This document shows positions 50,801 through 53,407 of a DNA stretch of 64,000 nucleotides, piece after piece. How positions within the stretch are numbered: position 1 is the first letter of the stretch; each line of letters opens with the position of its first letter. Origin of the DNA: Salvator merianae. Lineage: Eukaryota; Chordata; Lepidosauria; Squamata; Teiidae. Location of the stretch: NCBI GenBank assembly GCA_003586115.2, contig QVOM02000025.1, forward strand, positions 81,400,879-81,464,878, given 5' to 3'. The notes below the pieces were generated by a model, which was not told the DNA's origin, did no database searches, and saw nothing but the letters and a program-made list of their open reading frames with translations. A program made the translations under genes and the position numbers.

Positions 50801-53048
50801 CTGAAAGTATGGTCCTTTCTGCACTTATCTTGCCTTGTTCCAGGCTGGTGGGTGTAGATCAGTGACGCCTGCTGGTTGAGAACATGGCAAGGTGTGGTCT
50901 AAAACAGTGCCATCTGCATGACAGTGCAGGTTCAGACCAGCCCCCCACTGGCCCTGTAGCTTGCACAAGCTTCAGGGCCAGCTTCTGAGGGGTAGGAACA
51001 AGGCAAGATAAGTTCCTGGCCTATGAACCACTGGGGGACCCATTCTGGTGGTGTGCTTTTGTGTGCCTCCAAAATGGGTCCTGCAGTACTCTGGGAAATG
51101 GAACCATGCCTTCTGCACACCTCTGTGATCTGAATCAGCCTCACTGGTATGCCAGTAGACCAGTTTAATCAAGGTCTATCAGTGGTCTAGGTCCAGGGCC
51201 TCTTGATTTGGATCATGCTCCGTCTAGAGCAGACAGAGTCTACCAGCAGTGAGCGGGGCCTCTCTGTTCTGCACAAACATGCACACAGATGAGGCCCAGA
51301 AGGGGACTACAAGGGTTCATATCTGAGGACAAAGGTGAGTGCAGAAAGGCCCTATAACTCTAGTCTTAAAAGGCAGAAAGAGTATTAGCTGCGTGAGTTA
51401 ACCACGAAAAGCAATTTAGCAGTAATTCCAGTTATTACATATGGATTTATTTCAATAAAGATGTTTCAATAAAGATGAATTGGTTAGTACAAAACTCCTA
51501 TAGGAGCCTTTTCAACCAGCAATGGCCCCCAATCCTGGAGCTGGAGTAAAATATATTATACCCCTAAGCTTGGACCTTCTAATATTGTGCCCACTGGCTC
51601 AACAGCATTCACCCTGGGCAATCGTGTCTTTTATTTATTTGAAGAAGAAGAAGAACAACAACAACAACAACTTGGTTTGTATACCCCGCTCTTCTCGGCC
51701 AAAGCTGACTCAAAGCGGCTTACAAGGTTATTTTTCGCCCGAAGGCTTACATCTATCTTCCGCATCACACAATGTGATGCTCCCTATTTATTTACTTGCA
51801 ATTACTTGCTTTCGAACAGCTAGGTTGGCTGGAGCTAGAGGCCAGTAGAGAGCGCTCATCCCCTCTACACGGCAGACGGGCCTCGAACTCCGATCCTCCT
51901 ATTGAAAGATCAGTGCCTGAGCCTTCTGCGCCACCATGCTTCATTCCATTTCATGGGACAGCCTTCTCTGCTTCTGAGTTTTAGCTAGCAGTGGCGAACA
52001 AAGGATTATAATGTTTTCCACTGTAACATTTATACTATTTTCCATATACAACTGGCGGCCATTTTGTGACGGATGCCCCCGGCCGTTTCTCAGGCAACTT
52101 CTGCTTGTGCTGGTTGGTGCCCTTGGAGGATATCACTCTTGGGCTGGATGCTTCCTTCAAGGCTGGGGAGTGAAAAGTCTCTGCCTGGTAGCATTTCACC
52201 AGTCTTCAAAAATAGCCCCATATTTATTTATTTAAGAATTATTTATATTTCTATTCCATCTTATACTCGGAGTTCTCAGGACAGGCCACACAAAAGCTAA
52301 TGTAAAAACACAATTAAAAATGAATTCATGAAACCAACAAAAAACAGTCCCTGAGAGGGGAGGGAAAGCTGTTTCTTTAGCCAAAGGCCAAGCTAAAGAG
52401 ATACATCTTCACTTTGCATCCAGATATATACAGTGAAAGTGCCTGATGAACCTCAAAGGGGAGGCTGTACCATAGTCTGAGGGGCTATCACCAAGAAGAC
52501 CCCCTCATCCCTTTAACTGCTGAGGGAGGTGGCACAGCCAAGACGCTCTAACTCAAGTATCGCACTGAAGACAACAGATGTGTAACTGCATAATGTTAAA
52601 GTAGGAAGAATTAATATATGTTCCAGCTTTCAAAAGTCTAGGAAATTTGGCTTATTTTTTAACAAATCAATTGGCTTATTTTCTAACAATCTATAACAAG
52701 ATTTCACAGTCTAAAATATTAAAGTAGGGGTTGGGGTCTTTACCACATTTCTCACAATTTAAAAGAGAATATCAAAGGCTGGTATTTCCTATTAAAGTAT
52801 TCATATTGATGCCTCATGCATAATAACATGGTCATCCCAAAAGGGTTAGGGTTTAGTATCATCAACCCTGCATGTCGCAACTGGAAAGAACAGTGAAAAT
52901 CTCTTTCCTCAGAAGCTTGTTAGCATCACTTACCAACACAAAGGATGTTAAAGCAGAATCCTTGTGAGGTTGACTTGTTGACCAACTGATCTGGGAGACT
53001 GTCAAAGCCAACGTGGCCTGAGAGTGATAAGTTTCGGAGATCATCGTT
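8651..53048 (-). CDS. SEPTIN11: septin 11, eight of the coding exons (5' end missing)
   Basis: Septins are GTP-binding cytoskeletal proteins that polymerise into hetero-oligomeric filaments at the cortex, cleavage furrow, cilia base and dendritic spines; SEPTIN11 belongs to the SEPT6 group. Joining 53048-52934, 42013-41818, 33747-33561, 24973-24812, 18946-18850, 17524-17356, 10916-10784 and 8842-8651 on the minus strand gives 1251 nt, 416 residues plus stop, with no frameshift or internal stop. Visible-protein landmarks: P-loop GETGIGKS at 39-46, G3 DTVG at 91-94, G4 AKAD at 174-177, septin unique element from about 240, coiled coil about 315-400. Known of the family: the SEPT6 group lacks the switch I threonine needed for hydrolysis and stays GTP-bound. 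I assign SEPTIN11 rather than 6, 8, 10 or 14 from the C-terminal tail (LLQSQGQQ, then [10 protein letters not shown]) and the GVVQVENENH segment, compared with remembered family sequence. About 9 N-terminal residues are absent; that exon should lie beyond 64000. Confidence 0.96.
8888..9137 (-). mobile_element. CR1 3' end, inverted, directly after a septin exon
   Basis: AACATAAGAACATTAGGGGAG then GCCCTGCTGGATCAGGCCAC is the reversed CR1 terminus. It extends through the ATCTAGTCTAGCATCCTGTC block to CATTCTAGTAGCCACCAATG. It starts about 45 bp upstream (in gene orientation) of the acceptor of the last coding exon. Confidence 0.85.
9138..9280 (-). mobile_element. second CR1 tail copy in tandem
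   Basis: AAGAGGAGCCCTGCTGGATC restarts the same terminus immediately after the previous copy and runs to the CTCAACTCCCTACAAAGAGC block. It lacks 'CTGTCTCACA' present in its neighbour. It looks like a second insertion or local duplication of the CR1 3' end. Confidence 0.75.
9499..9802. mobile_element. hAT-type MITE with perfect 8-bp target duplication
   Basis: The element runs from CAGAGATGTGCA to TACACATCCCTA, which are imperfect inverted termini. It is flanked on both sides by GTCTTAAA (9491-9498 and 9803-9810). The 304-bp body has no coding capacity and is A/T-rich with GAAAA-type tracts. An 8-bp duplication and a YAG..TGTGCA end are hAT hallmarks; the mobilising transposase is unknown. 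Confidence 0.85.
10125..10656. mobile_element. large hairpin-type element with TGTGCAGAAAGGGC end
   Basis: The right terminus GTCTGTGCAGAAAGGGCAT (around 10640-10656) matches the ends of 26098-26642 and 49262-49735. The interior shares their CCTCAGAGGCC...CACTGAAACGCATCCCCC theme and the AACATGCAATTCTATG / TTAATTTGGATTAAGG block. The left end is diverged. Confidence 0.5.
10784..10916 (-). CDS. SEPTIN11: SEPTIN11 coding exon 8: coiled coil, first half
   Basis: This 133-nt exon completes Ser309 and encodes 310-353: [20 protein letters not shown], then a Glu/Lys-rich heptad region with [13 protein letters not shown]. It is the start of the C-terminal coiled coil used for lateral pairing of septin filaments. 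The acceptor ...GATAACAAG is preceded by a weak pyrimidine tract; the donor is GAT|GTAAGT. It leaves in phase 0. Confidence 0.95.
11465..11910. mobile_element. hairpin-family remnant
   Basis: The right end GCAGTGCAGAAAGGCCCTTAG is a family terminus. Near the left edge AAATGTAAGTCCATGGCAC is also present at about 23362, showing both are copies of one dispersed repeat. The left terminus is not recognisable. Confidence 0.5.
12331..13034. mobile_element. large inverted-repeat element, hosting a nested hAT
   Basis: Left terminus AAGGGTCTTTCTGCACTCAC is matched by the complement of GTACAGAAATGCCCTT at the right. The interior holds the GTGGGACCTAATCCGG, GCATGCAGAAGG and CTCTGAGGCTAGGAACTTTC segments typical of these elements. 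It is split by the younger element at 12620-12818. It has no open reading frame of note. Confidence 0.6.
12620..12818. mobile_element. hAT-type element nested in a hairpin element, perfect TSD
   Basis: Termini CAGGGGTCCCCAACCACCGG and GGTTGGGGACCACTG are inverted repeats. CCCTAGGG flanks both sides (12612-12619 and 12819-12826). The CAGGGGTCCCCAACC end is well known from vertebrate hAT families. The 199-bp body is deletion-derived and non-coding. Confidence 0.88.
13035..13230. repeat. hairpin-like repeat relic
   Basis: ATCTCTAATCCACACTAGGG and GGCCTTTAGTGTGGATTAAGG form inverted arms. Similar text lies at about 70-270 (ACTAATCCACACTAAAG, CTGGCCTTTAGAGAG) and at 62870-63130. The element ends are unclear. 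Confidence 0.45.
13415..13662 (+). mobile_element. diverged CR1 3' fragment
   Basis: ATGACAGCACTTTTCAAATA, CCTAAAGAAGATGG and 'CACTGGAAGTCTTCAAGCAAAGGCTGGGTAGCCATGT'-like text match the second CR1 subfamily, whose better copy is at 61735-62085 (AGGTCTTCAAGCAAAGACTGG). Confidence 0.7.
13683..13953. mobile_element. GC-rich hAT-type element with near-perfect TSD
   Basis: Termini CAGCGGCGTAGCTAAAAG and GCTTGCTACGCCACTG are inverted; the CAGTGGCGTAGC end is common in vertebrate hAT families. Flanks GAAGGGCC (13675-13682) and GAAGGGGC (13954-13961) agree at 7 of 8 positions. The 271-bp body is the most G+C-rich stretch of this part of the window and has overlapping spurious open frames, none meaningful. 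Confidence 0.82.
14590..14770. mobile_element. palindromic hAT-type MITE, perfect TSD
   Basis: The left arm begins CAGCAGCGGCCGGCGGCTTT and the right arm ends AAAGCCACCGGCCGCCACTG. AACAACAC flanks both sides (14582-14589 and 14771-14778). Nearly the whole 181 bp folds on itself (GTTCGTGGGGCCTCTGGGCC against the complement near 14693-14712). Same family as 31640-31840. Confidence 0.88.
14788..14905. mobile_element. truncated TTCTGCACT hairpin element
   Basis: GGCCCTTTCTGCACTAGGCC, then TTATTCTGGATTATAT and CACATGCTGGTGCGGACTGC are the left arm of the family with full copies at 19585-19760 and 44162-44342. The right arm is lost. Confidence 0.6.
15125..15262. mobile_element. partial 'GTGTGAACAGG' hairpin element
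   Basis: GAGGCCCTTGTGACTGGGAG, GGAGCACAAATTAGTGCTCC and the CACAGCTTTACTGGGAGCTG segments match 47780-48093 and 56127-56478. Both ends appear truncated. Confidence 0.5.
16085..16764. mobile_element. 680-bp inverted-repeat element, hAT-like ends
   Basis: Ends are CAGAGGTGCC and GTTCATGCACATCTCTG. Long arms pair: CAGTTCTTCCAAATGCCAAA (around 16329) against TTTGGAAGAACTG (around 16511), and GGCCTTCTGGACTGGAG against CTCCAGAAGGCC. Flanks TTTAAGTG and TTTACTTG agree at 6 of 8 positions, a plausible decayed 8-bp duplication. No transposase is encoded. Confidence 0.6.
17040..17240 (+). repeat. MIR-like SINE core
   Basis: GTTCTAAGCGCTTGTCATAA, then TAATCCTCAGAACAACCCTG, the GCTGAAAGGAATGGCTTCCC region and CACTGCCTGAGCTACAGTGC-like text follow the order of the ancient MIR core and tail. 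It lies 115 bp from a septin exon. Confidence 0.55.
17356..17524 (-). CDS. SEPTIN11: SEPTIN11 coding exon 7: septin unique element
   Basis: This 169-nt exon completes Val253, encodes 254-308 and gives two bases of Ser309. It includes [20 protein letters not shown], the [17 protein letters not shown] segment and the [12 protein letters not shown] linker to the coiled coil. It contributes to the filament NC interface. The acceptor is CCTATTTTGTAG and the donor is CAG|GTAAGA. The frame is uninterrupted from the exon start, and it leaves in phase 2. Confidence 0.97.
17525..18849 (-). other. SEPTIN11: intron 6 (1.3 kb)
   Basis: Contains an L2-like 3' end at 17695-17915; the rest (17916-18849) shows nothing recognisable. 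Confidence 0.85.
17695..17915 (+). repeat. L2-type LINE 3' end
   Basis: The block GTTTTAGTTGATTTGGAAACC, then a GAAAAAGCAGCATGG stretch and a terminal TTTTAAATAAATAAATA tail matches the '(aaa)ccgc...ggtataaat...aaataaataa' signature seen repeatedly in this window (20480, 32160, 44030). Confidence 0.55.
18850..18946 (-). CDS. SEPTIN11: SEPTIN11 coding exon 6: start of septin unique element
   Basis: This 97-nt exon encodes residues 221-252 plus the first base of Val253. It starts [20 protein letters not shown] and ends RQYPWGVVQ; the YPWG turn is typical of septins. The acceptor is CTTCCATGCTAG and the donor is CAGG|GTATGT. It has no open frame long enough to stand out and was found by following the septin frame between its two neighbouring exons. 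Confidence 0.95.
19585..19760. mobile_element. complete TTCTGCACT hairpin MITE
   Basis: ACCCTTTCTGCACTGGGCCT at the left is matched by the complement of AGGCCCAGTACAGAAAGGG at the right. The arms continue as TTATTCCGGATAATATTCCAG and CACACGCTGGTGTAGACTATG against TAGTCTGCACTAGCATGCGG. It is almost entirely palindromic, about 176 bp. Confidence 0.75.
20047..20300. mobile_element. partial hairpin element
   Basis: TGGCCCTTTTCACAGTTAAT and CGGATTAAGGACCTGTGTAG, with a LINE-free interior including AGATCTCATAGATCTGTGTG and a GCACACTGCTGAAACGCATCCC-type block, match copies at 44755-45030 and 49262-49735. The right end is not clear. Confidence 0.5.
20370..20515 (+). repeat. L2-type LINE 3' end
   Basis: TGTAAACCATGTCAGGATCCC, AAGATGGGAAGCGGTATAAA and the AAATAAATAAATAAA tail are the L2-like terminus. 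Confidence 0.6.
20580..20942 (+). repeat. possible L1-type LINE 3' end
   Basis: The segment begins near a CATGGACAAGAATCTGAACT stretch and ends in a long A/T-rich tract with TACAATAAAATTATATTAAA and (AAAT)n. The layout suggests the end of a non-LTR element other than CR1/L2. No reverse-transcriptase motif is visible, so the family is a guess. Confidence 0.3.
22187..22372 (-). mobile_element. CR1 3' end, inverted
   Basis: GTAAGAACGTAAGAGGAGCC and CTGTTGGATCAGGCCCCGTC start the reversed CR1 tail. It runs through GCATCCCATCTCACACAGTG to CCAACCAGGAGGCAGTACTT. Confidence 0.82.
23340..23520. repeat. dispersed repeat shared with 11465-11910
   Basis: AAATGTAAGTCCATGGCACT and a GAAAAGAGATCCAGACTCCC segment correspond to text at 11472-11515. 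The identity of the family is unclear. Confidence 0.4.
23735..24197 (+). mobile_element. CR1 3' region with intact tail
   Basis: Starts at a GCGGACAGAGAAAAATTATT block, passes CAAGGGGAAGTATTTTTTCA, GATAGCTTTAAGAACGGATT and GGAGAGGCAGGCAGGATGCC, and ends CTCTTATCTTCTTATGAAT, the family terminus. About 460 bp, 5'-truncated, no long open frame. Confidence 0.88.
24812..24973 (-). CDS. SEPTIN11: SEPTIN11 coding exon 5: G4 motif
   Basis: This 162-nt, 54-codon symmetric exon (phase 0/0) encodes residues 167-220. It holds the guanine-specificity G4 motif AKAD (174-177) and continues through [19 protein letters not shown] to AEINATMS. The acceptor is TTTGCATTGCAG and the donor is AGT|GTAAGC. Because both ends are phase 0, skipping it would keep the frame but remove G4. 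Confidence 0.97.
26098..26642. mobile_element. hairpin-family element
   Basis: The left end AGGCCCTCTCTGCACAAAAAGG and right end GGCCCATACAGAAAGGGGA are inverted. The interior carries CCTCAAAGCTTGTGTGAG, a CATTTTGGAGGCACACTATGG stretch and TTAACATGCAGATATATGAGG, as in its relatives at 10125 and 49262. Confidence 0.6.
26645..27035 (+). repeat. L2-type LINE 3' fragment
   Basis: AATATATAAGGTCTTAAACAAC starts a region like the one at 31845 (AAAGCACTAAACAGCTTGGG). A TGGTGGCACCCCCAGACTGTGG block also appears at 59988 (GATGGCCCCCAGGCTGTGAA). It ends in GTAGCCTGCCCTGGGCCC text. Diverged and non-coding. Confidence 0.55.
27325..27612. repeat. two-copy tandem duplication, period about 144 bp
   Basis: CACATGCCAGTCTGCCCCT occurs at 27365 and 27509. 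Around it TGAAGGCT(T/C), AGGTGGATTAGAGAAG / AGGTAGATTAGCGAAG and GAGGGCCACACACTGT / GAGGGCCACACGCTGT repeat in the same order. The units differ by scattered substitutions, so the duplication is not recent. Confidence 0.75.
28378..28666. mobile_element. hairpin-family remnant
   Basis: The right terminus GGGTAAGTGCAGAAAGGCCC is clear. The interior has CTCGGAGGCTACAAACTTTC and a CCTGCCGTGATACAGATCAG segment, as in other copies. The left end is degenerate. Confidence 0.5.
29155..29448 (+). mobile_element. CR1 3' end
   Basis: GTGACAGCAATCAACCTGGA, GATAGCTTTAAGAAGGGACT and GGAGAAACAGGTAGGATGCC lead to the terminus CTTCTTATGTTCTTATGG. It is 5'-truncated. Confidence 0.88.
29615..29668 (-). repeat. 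tRNA-like SINE head fragment
   Basis: TTGCTCTACCACTGAGCTAC is the reverse complement of a tRNA box A region (GTAGCTCAGTGGTAGAGCAA), as in squamate tRNA-derived SINEs. Box B is not recognised, so it is only a fragment. Confidence 0.4.
30774..30800. repeat. (TG)n microsatellite
   Basis: About 13 uninterrupted TG units. Confidence 0.95.
30885..31100 (-). mobile_element. older CR1 3' fragment, inverted
   Basis: GAGAACATCAGAAATGCCCC, CTGGATTAGATCTGTGGGCC and CAGTCTGTTCTCGCAGTAGG follow the reversed CR1 tail with a different internal sequence from the younger copies. It ends near CTAATAGCCATTGATAGCCC. Confidence 0.7.
31500..32195 (+). repeat. L2-type LINE 3' region, interrupted by a hAT element
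   Basis: The left part (31500-31639) has GCACAAAATTCAGCAGCTGT and CACTGGTTGCTCATTTGCAG. The right part (31849-32195) has AAAGCACTAAACAGCTTGGG, ATTTTATTTGTAAACCACAC and GGTATAGGACGGTATAAAAA, then an A-rich tail with AATAAATAG. The two parts read as one element once the insertion at 31640-31848 is ignored. Confidence 0.7.
31640..31840. mobile_element. 201-bp palindromic hAT MITE, perfect TSD
   Basis: Termini CAGCGGCGGTCTGTGCCTTT and AAAGGCACAGACCACCGCTG are near-perfect inverted repeats. CTAACATA flanks both sides (31632-31639 and 31841-31848). The arms pair almost to the centre (GACGCAGCAGGTC against GACCTGCTGCGTC). Non-coding; the same family as 14590-14770 and 4856-4955. Confidence 0.92.
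32196..32340 (+). repeat. second L2-like 3' terminus
   Basis: CTCTTCTATAAACCACGTGG, GAGGTATATAAATGCTTTAA and AATAAAATG resemble the L2 end and lie directly after the previous element; a (GATA)n tract follows. Confidence 0.5.
32329..32370. repeat. (GATA)n microsatellite
   Basis: GATAGATAGATAGATAGATA followed after a short break by GATAGATAGATAGATG. Confidence 0.93.
32700..32905 (+). repeat. diverged tRNA-derived SINE
   Basis: A tRNA-like 5' part with box B-like TGGGTTCAAATTTCCATTCA is followed by AGCTGTAATGAGGATGAAAA and an AAAGGTGGGGTATATATTTG terminus. That order is typical of squamate tRNA-headed SINEs with an L2-like tail. Box A is degraded. Confidence 0.6.
33561..33747 (-). CDS. SEPTIN11: SEPTIN11 coding exon 4: middle of GTPase domain
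   Basis: This 187-nt exon completes Ser104 and encodes residues 105-166, including [20 protein letters not shown], the [11 protein letters not shown] strand and the [15 protein letters not shown] helix. The acceptor is a T-rich tract ending TTTATTGCAG, and the donor is AAG|GTATGC. It leaves in phase 0. Confidence 0.97.
34180..34990 (-). mobile_element. L2-type LINE 3' region, inverted
   Basis: The left edge TTATTTATTTATTT is the reversed tail. AGACTGTTACAAAGTCTGCA, CTGAACTAGG-type text, CAGCAGCCGAGCTGCTGCGT, TTACAGTAATCTAGTCTGAA and GAATCCAAGAGCATCCCTAA follow the order of the reptile L2 antisense strand. No intact reverse transcriptase is present in this part. Confidence 0.75.
35313..35663. 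mobile_element. CpG-rich DNA transposon remnant with 62-bp inverted termini
   Basis: GGGTGTGATCAGATGGGCTA at the left is matched, with few changes over about 62 bp, by the complement of the right end TAGCCCGTCTGATCACACCC. Inside, CGTCTTCACGTCGCCCCGAG pairs with CTCGGGGCGACGTGAAGATG. The right terminus is partly duplicated with a 64-bp shift (GCCCGCCCTC at 35547 and 35611). No target duplication was found and no coding region exists. Confidence 0.75.
36308..36375 (-). mobile_element. short CR1 3' end, inverted
   Basis: TTAGAACATAAGAGAAGCCC then TGCTGGATCTGGCCCATC and CAGTATCCTGTTTCATAC; only the terminal 70 bp remain. Confidence 0.7.
38209..38318. mobile_element. short copy of the TTCTGCACT hairpin family
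   Basis: GGCTTATATCCTGGAACAGG, CATGCTGGTACAGACTACAG and a right end with CAATGTAGAAAGGGCC. The left terminus is diverged and the middle is deleted relative to 19585-19760. Confidence 0.6.
39104..39600 (-). mobile_element. CR1 3' region, inverted, about 500 bp
   Basis: GAACATAAGAAGAACCCTGC starts the reversed tail. It runs through GGCCTTTAGAGGAAGGCCTG, TTCTAGTAGCTGTTGATAAT, CCTCTGGATGAAAAAATACT and ATCCACCTTTTCCACACCAT. It is among the longest and best preserved CR1 copies in the window. Confidence 0.88.
41818..42013 (-). CDS. SEPTIN11: SEPTIN11 coding exon 3: P-loop and G3
   Basis: This 196-nt exon completes Gly39 and runs to the first two bases of Ser104. It carries the Walker A/G1 motif GETGIGKS (39-46), the segment with [13 protein letters not shown], and the G3 motif DTVGFGD (91-97). 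The acceptor is ATATCTTTTCAG|GA and the donor is CAG|GTAACT. The exon leaves in phase 2. It is the nucleotide-phosphate binding half of the septin GTPase domain. Confidence 0.97.
42152..42183. repeat. (CTCTG)n microsatellite
   Basis: Six tandem CTCTG units, about 140 bp upstream (in gene orientation) of the P-loop exon. Confidence 0.93.
42345..42722. repeat. minisatellite, 101-bp period, about 3.5 copies
   Basis: The anchor GTCATCAGAAGA occurs at 42372, 42473 and 42574, and its degenerate fourth form aligns at 42675: the ATCA core recurs at exactly 101-bp steps. Each unit has a CACCTTGTCTGAGG block, a GAGAAAGAGCAAG block, CCTCCATCAGCTCCTAGC and a CCCTCCCTCCCTCAG block. No open frame links the copies. 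Confidence 0.9.
42720..42835 (+). repeat. L2-like 3' terminus
   Basis: GTTGTGTAAACCACTCTGGG, GTGTAGAAAAGTAGATAGAT and AAATAAATAA match the terminal signature of the L2-like group. Confidence 0.5.
43870..44050 (+). repeat. L2-type LINE 3' end
   Basis: CTTCCCAGTGCAAATGG leads to TACTGTAAACTGCCTCGAGA, GGAAAGCGGCATAAAGTATT and TTAAATAA. Confidence 0.6.
44162..44342. mobile_element. complete TTCTGCACT hairpin MITE
   Basis: GGCCCTTTCTGCACTTGGCT pairs with the complement of CCAAGTGCAGAAAGGGCC. The arms continue with TATATCCCAGAATAGGGACC against GGTCCCTATTCTGAGATATA. A short direct repeat (TGG on each side, or CTGGG if the end is moved by one base) is the only target-duplication candidate. Confidence 0.8.
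44755..45030. mobile_element. TTTGCA hairpin element
   Basis: AAGGCCCTTTTGCATGGGCC at the left and GTGCAAAAAGGGCC at the right are inverted. The interior has AGGCCTCATAAATCTGC, TTAATGCAGATCTATGAGGC and CTGCATTAGACAAAATGTGA, shared with 20047-20300 and 49262-49735. Confidence 0.65.
46171..46576. mobile_element. element with GGGTGTGATCAGAC termini
   Basis: The left end GGGTGTGATCAGACACAC and right end GTCTGATCGCACCC are inverted and match the outermost bases of 35313-35663, but the interiors are unrelated. The two may use the same transposase. No duplication of the flanks is evident. Confidence 0.6.
46730..46870 (+). repeat. MIR-like SINE fragment
   Basis: CTTTGCAGCAACCCAGTAAG, TCCAAGGTCACCAAGTGTGC and a GGTTCTAGTCTGACAGTCTA stretch follow the MIR core order. 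Confidence 0.5.
47780..48093. mobile_element. GTGTGAAAAGG hairpin element
   Basis: GGCCTGCTCACACTTTGTAC and CTAAGTGTGAAAAGGTCC are inverted ends. Internal arms include TACTAGCAAGCGTCTGAAAC / GCTTGCTAGTA and GGAGCACAAATTAGTGCTCC. Related partial copies lie at 15125 and 56127. Confidence 0.65.
48310..48532. mobile_element. complete long-hairpin MITE
   Basis: AGCGATTCTGCACTGGCCGG at the left pairs with the complement of CCGGCTAATGCAGAATCACC at the right. CAGACCAGCAAGCACACTAG pairs with CTAGTACACTTGCTGGTCTG. Near-complete palindrome of 223 bp; a half copy sits at 6889. Confidence 0.8.
49262..49735. mobile_element. hairpin-family element
   Basis: GGCTTTAATCCAGATTAAAG and, at the right, GGTGAGTGCAGAAACGGCCC. 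The interior shows GGCCATGCCCCCCACTGGTC, ATTCAACAGAATGTGATCC and CCTCAAGGCTAAGAACTTC blocks. Confidence 0.6.
50810..51352. mobile_element. hairpin-family element, about 540 bp
   Basis: GGTCCTTTCTGCACTTATCT is matched by the complement of AGGTGAGTGCAGAAAGGCCC. Arms hold AGCTTGCACAAGCTTCAGGG, CATTCTGGTGGTGTGCTTTT and CCTCTTGATTTGGATCATGC. Confidence 0.65.
51638..51937 (-). repeat. tRNA-derived SINE, inverted
   Basis: On the minus strand the 5' end reads GCATGGTGGCGCAGAAGGCT with box A-like TGGCGCAGAAGG and box B-like GGAGTTCGAGGCCC about 45 bp later. The 3' part carries GTAAGCCGCTTTGAGTCAGC and a (GTT)n(CTT)n tail at 51638-51670. This is a well-preserved full-length copy of about 300 bp. Confidence 0.8.
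52222..52600 (-). repeat. L2-type LINE 3' end, inverted
   Basis: TTTATTTATTTAAGAATTAT begins the reversed tail. Then AATGTAAAAACACAATTAAA, CCAAAGGCCAAGCTAAAGAG and GGGGAGGCTGTACCATAGTC, parallel to 34260-34500. Confidence 0.55.
52934..53048 (-). CDS. SEPTIN11: SEPTIN11 coding exon 2 (first in window)
   Basis: This 115-nt exon encodes visible residues 1-38 plus the first base of Gly39. It begins [20 protein letters not shown] and ends FNILCVG, leading straight into the P-loop. The acceptor follows a pyrimidine/TG-rich tract ending ATTTCAG, and the donor is G|GTAAGTGA. It enters in phase 0 and leaves in phase 1. There is no in-frame start here: the family begins with about 9 residues from a separate small exon joined just before this Asn. 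Confidence 0.95.
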
Positions 53049-53105
53049 CTGAAATCACACACACAAAAATAAAGCTAGTTATGGATTTATGTACAGTCAT
53101 TATAT

Positions 53106-53335
53106 AAGAACATAAGAGAAACCCTGCTAGATCGGGCCATGGCCCGTATAGTCCAGCTTCCTGTCTCCTGTAGTGGCCCACCAATTGCCTCTGGACTTTC
53201 TCAAGCAGAAGATAAAGGCAAAACTTTCACCTGCTCTCAACTCCCTGCAAATGGCCTTTAGAGGCATCCCGTCTTGTCCCTCCAAAAACCTGGGCATCCA
53301 TTCTAGTAGCCACTGATACACCTGACCTCTATAAC
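53106..53335 (-). mobile_element. CR1 3' end, inverted, next to a septin exon
   Basis: AAGAACATAAGAGAAACCCTG opens the reversed tail. It continues through CCAGCTTCCTGTCTCCTGTA, CTCTCAACTCCCTGCAAATG and CCATTCTAGTAGCCACTGAT. It begins about 60 bp from the acceptor of coding exon 2. Confidence 0.85.
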
Positions 53336-53363
53336 ACAATTTTATATACCACAGCTTTGTTTT

Positions 53364-53407
53364 TAGACATCATCATCACCAACACCAACACCAACACCAT
53401 CATCATT
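53364..53407. repeat. (CAT)n/(CAACAC)n low-complexity tract
   Basis: ACATCATCATCACCAACACC followed by further CAACAC and CATCAT units. Confidence 0.85.

Larger units (their letters stand above)
42014..52933 (-). other. SEPTIN11: intron 2 (10.9 kb)
   Basis: Holds the CTCTG microsatellite, 101-bp minisatellite, eight hairpin or inverted-repeat elements, a SINE, MIR-like and L2 ends. 45035-46165, 48535-49260 and 49740-50805 appear empty. Confidence 0.85.
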
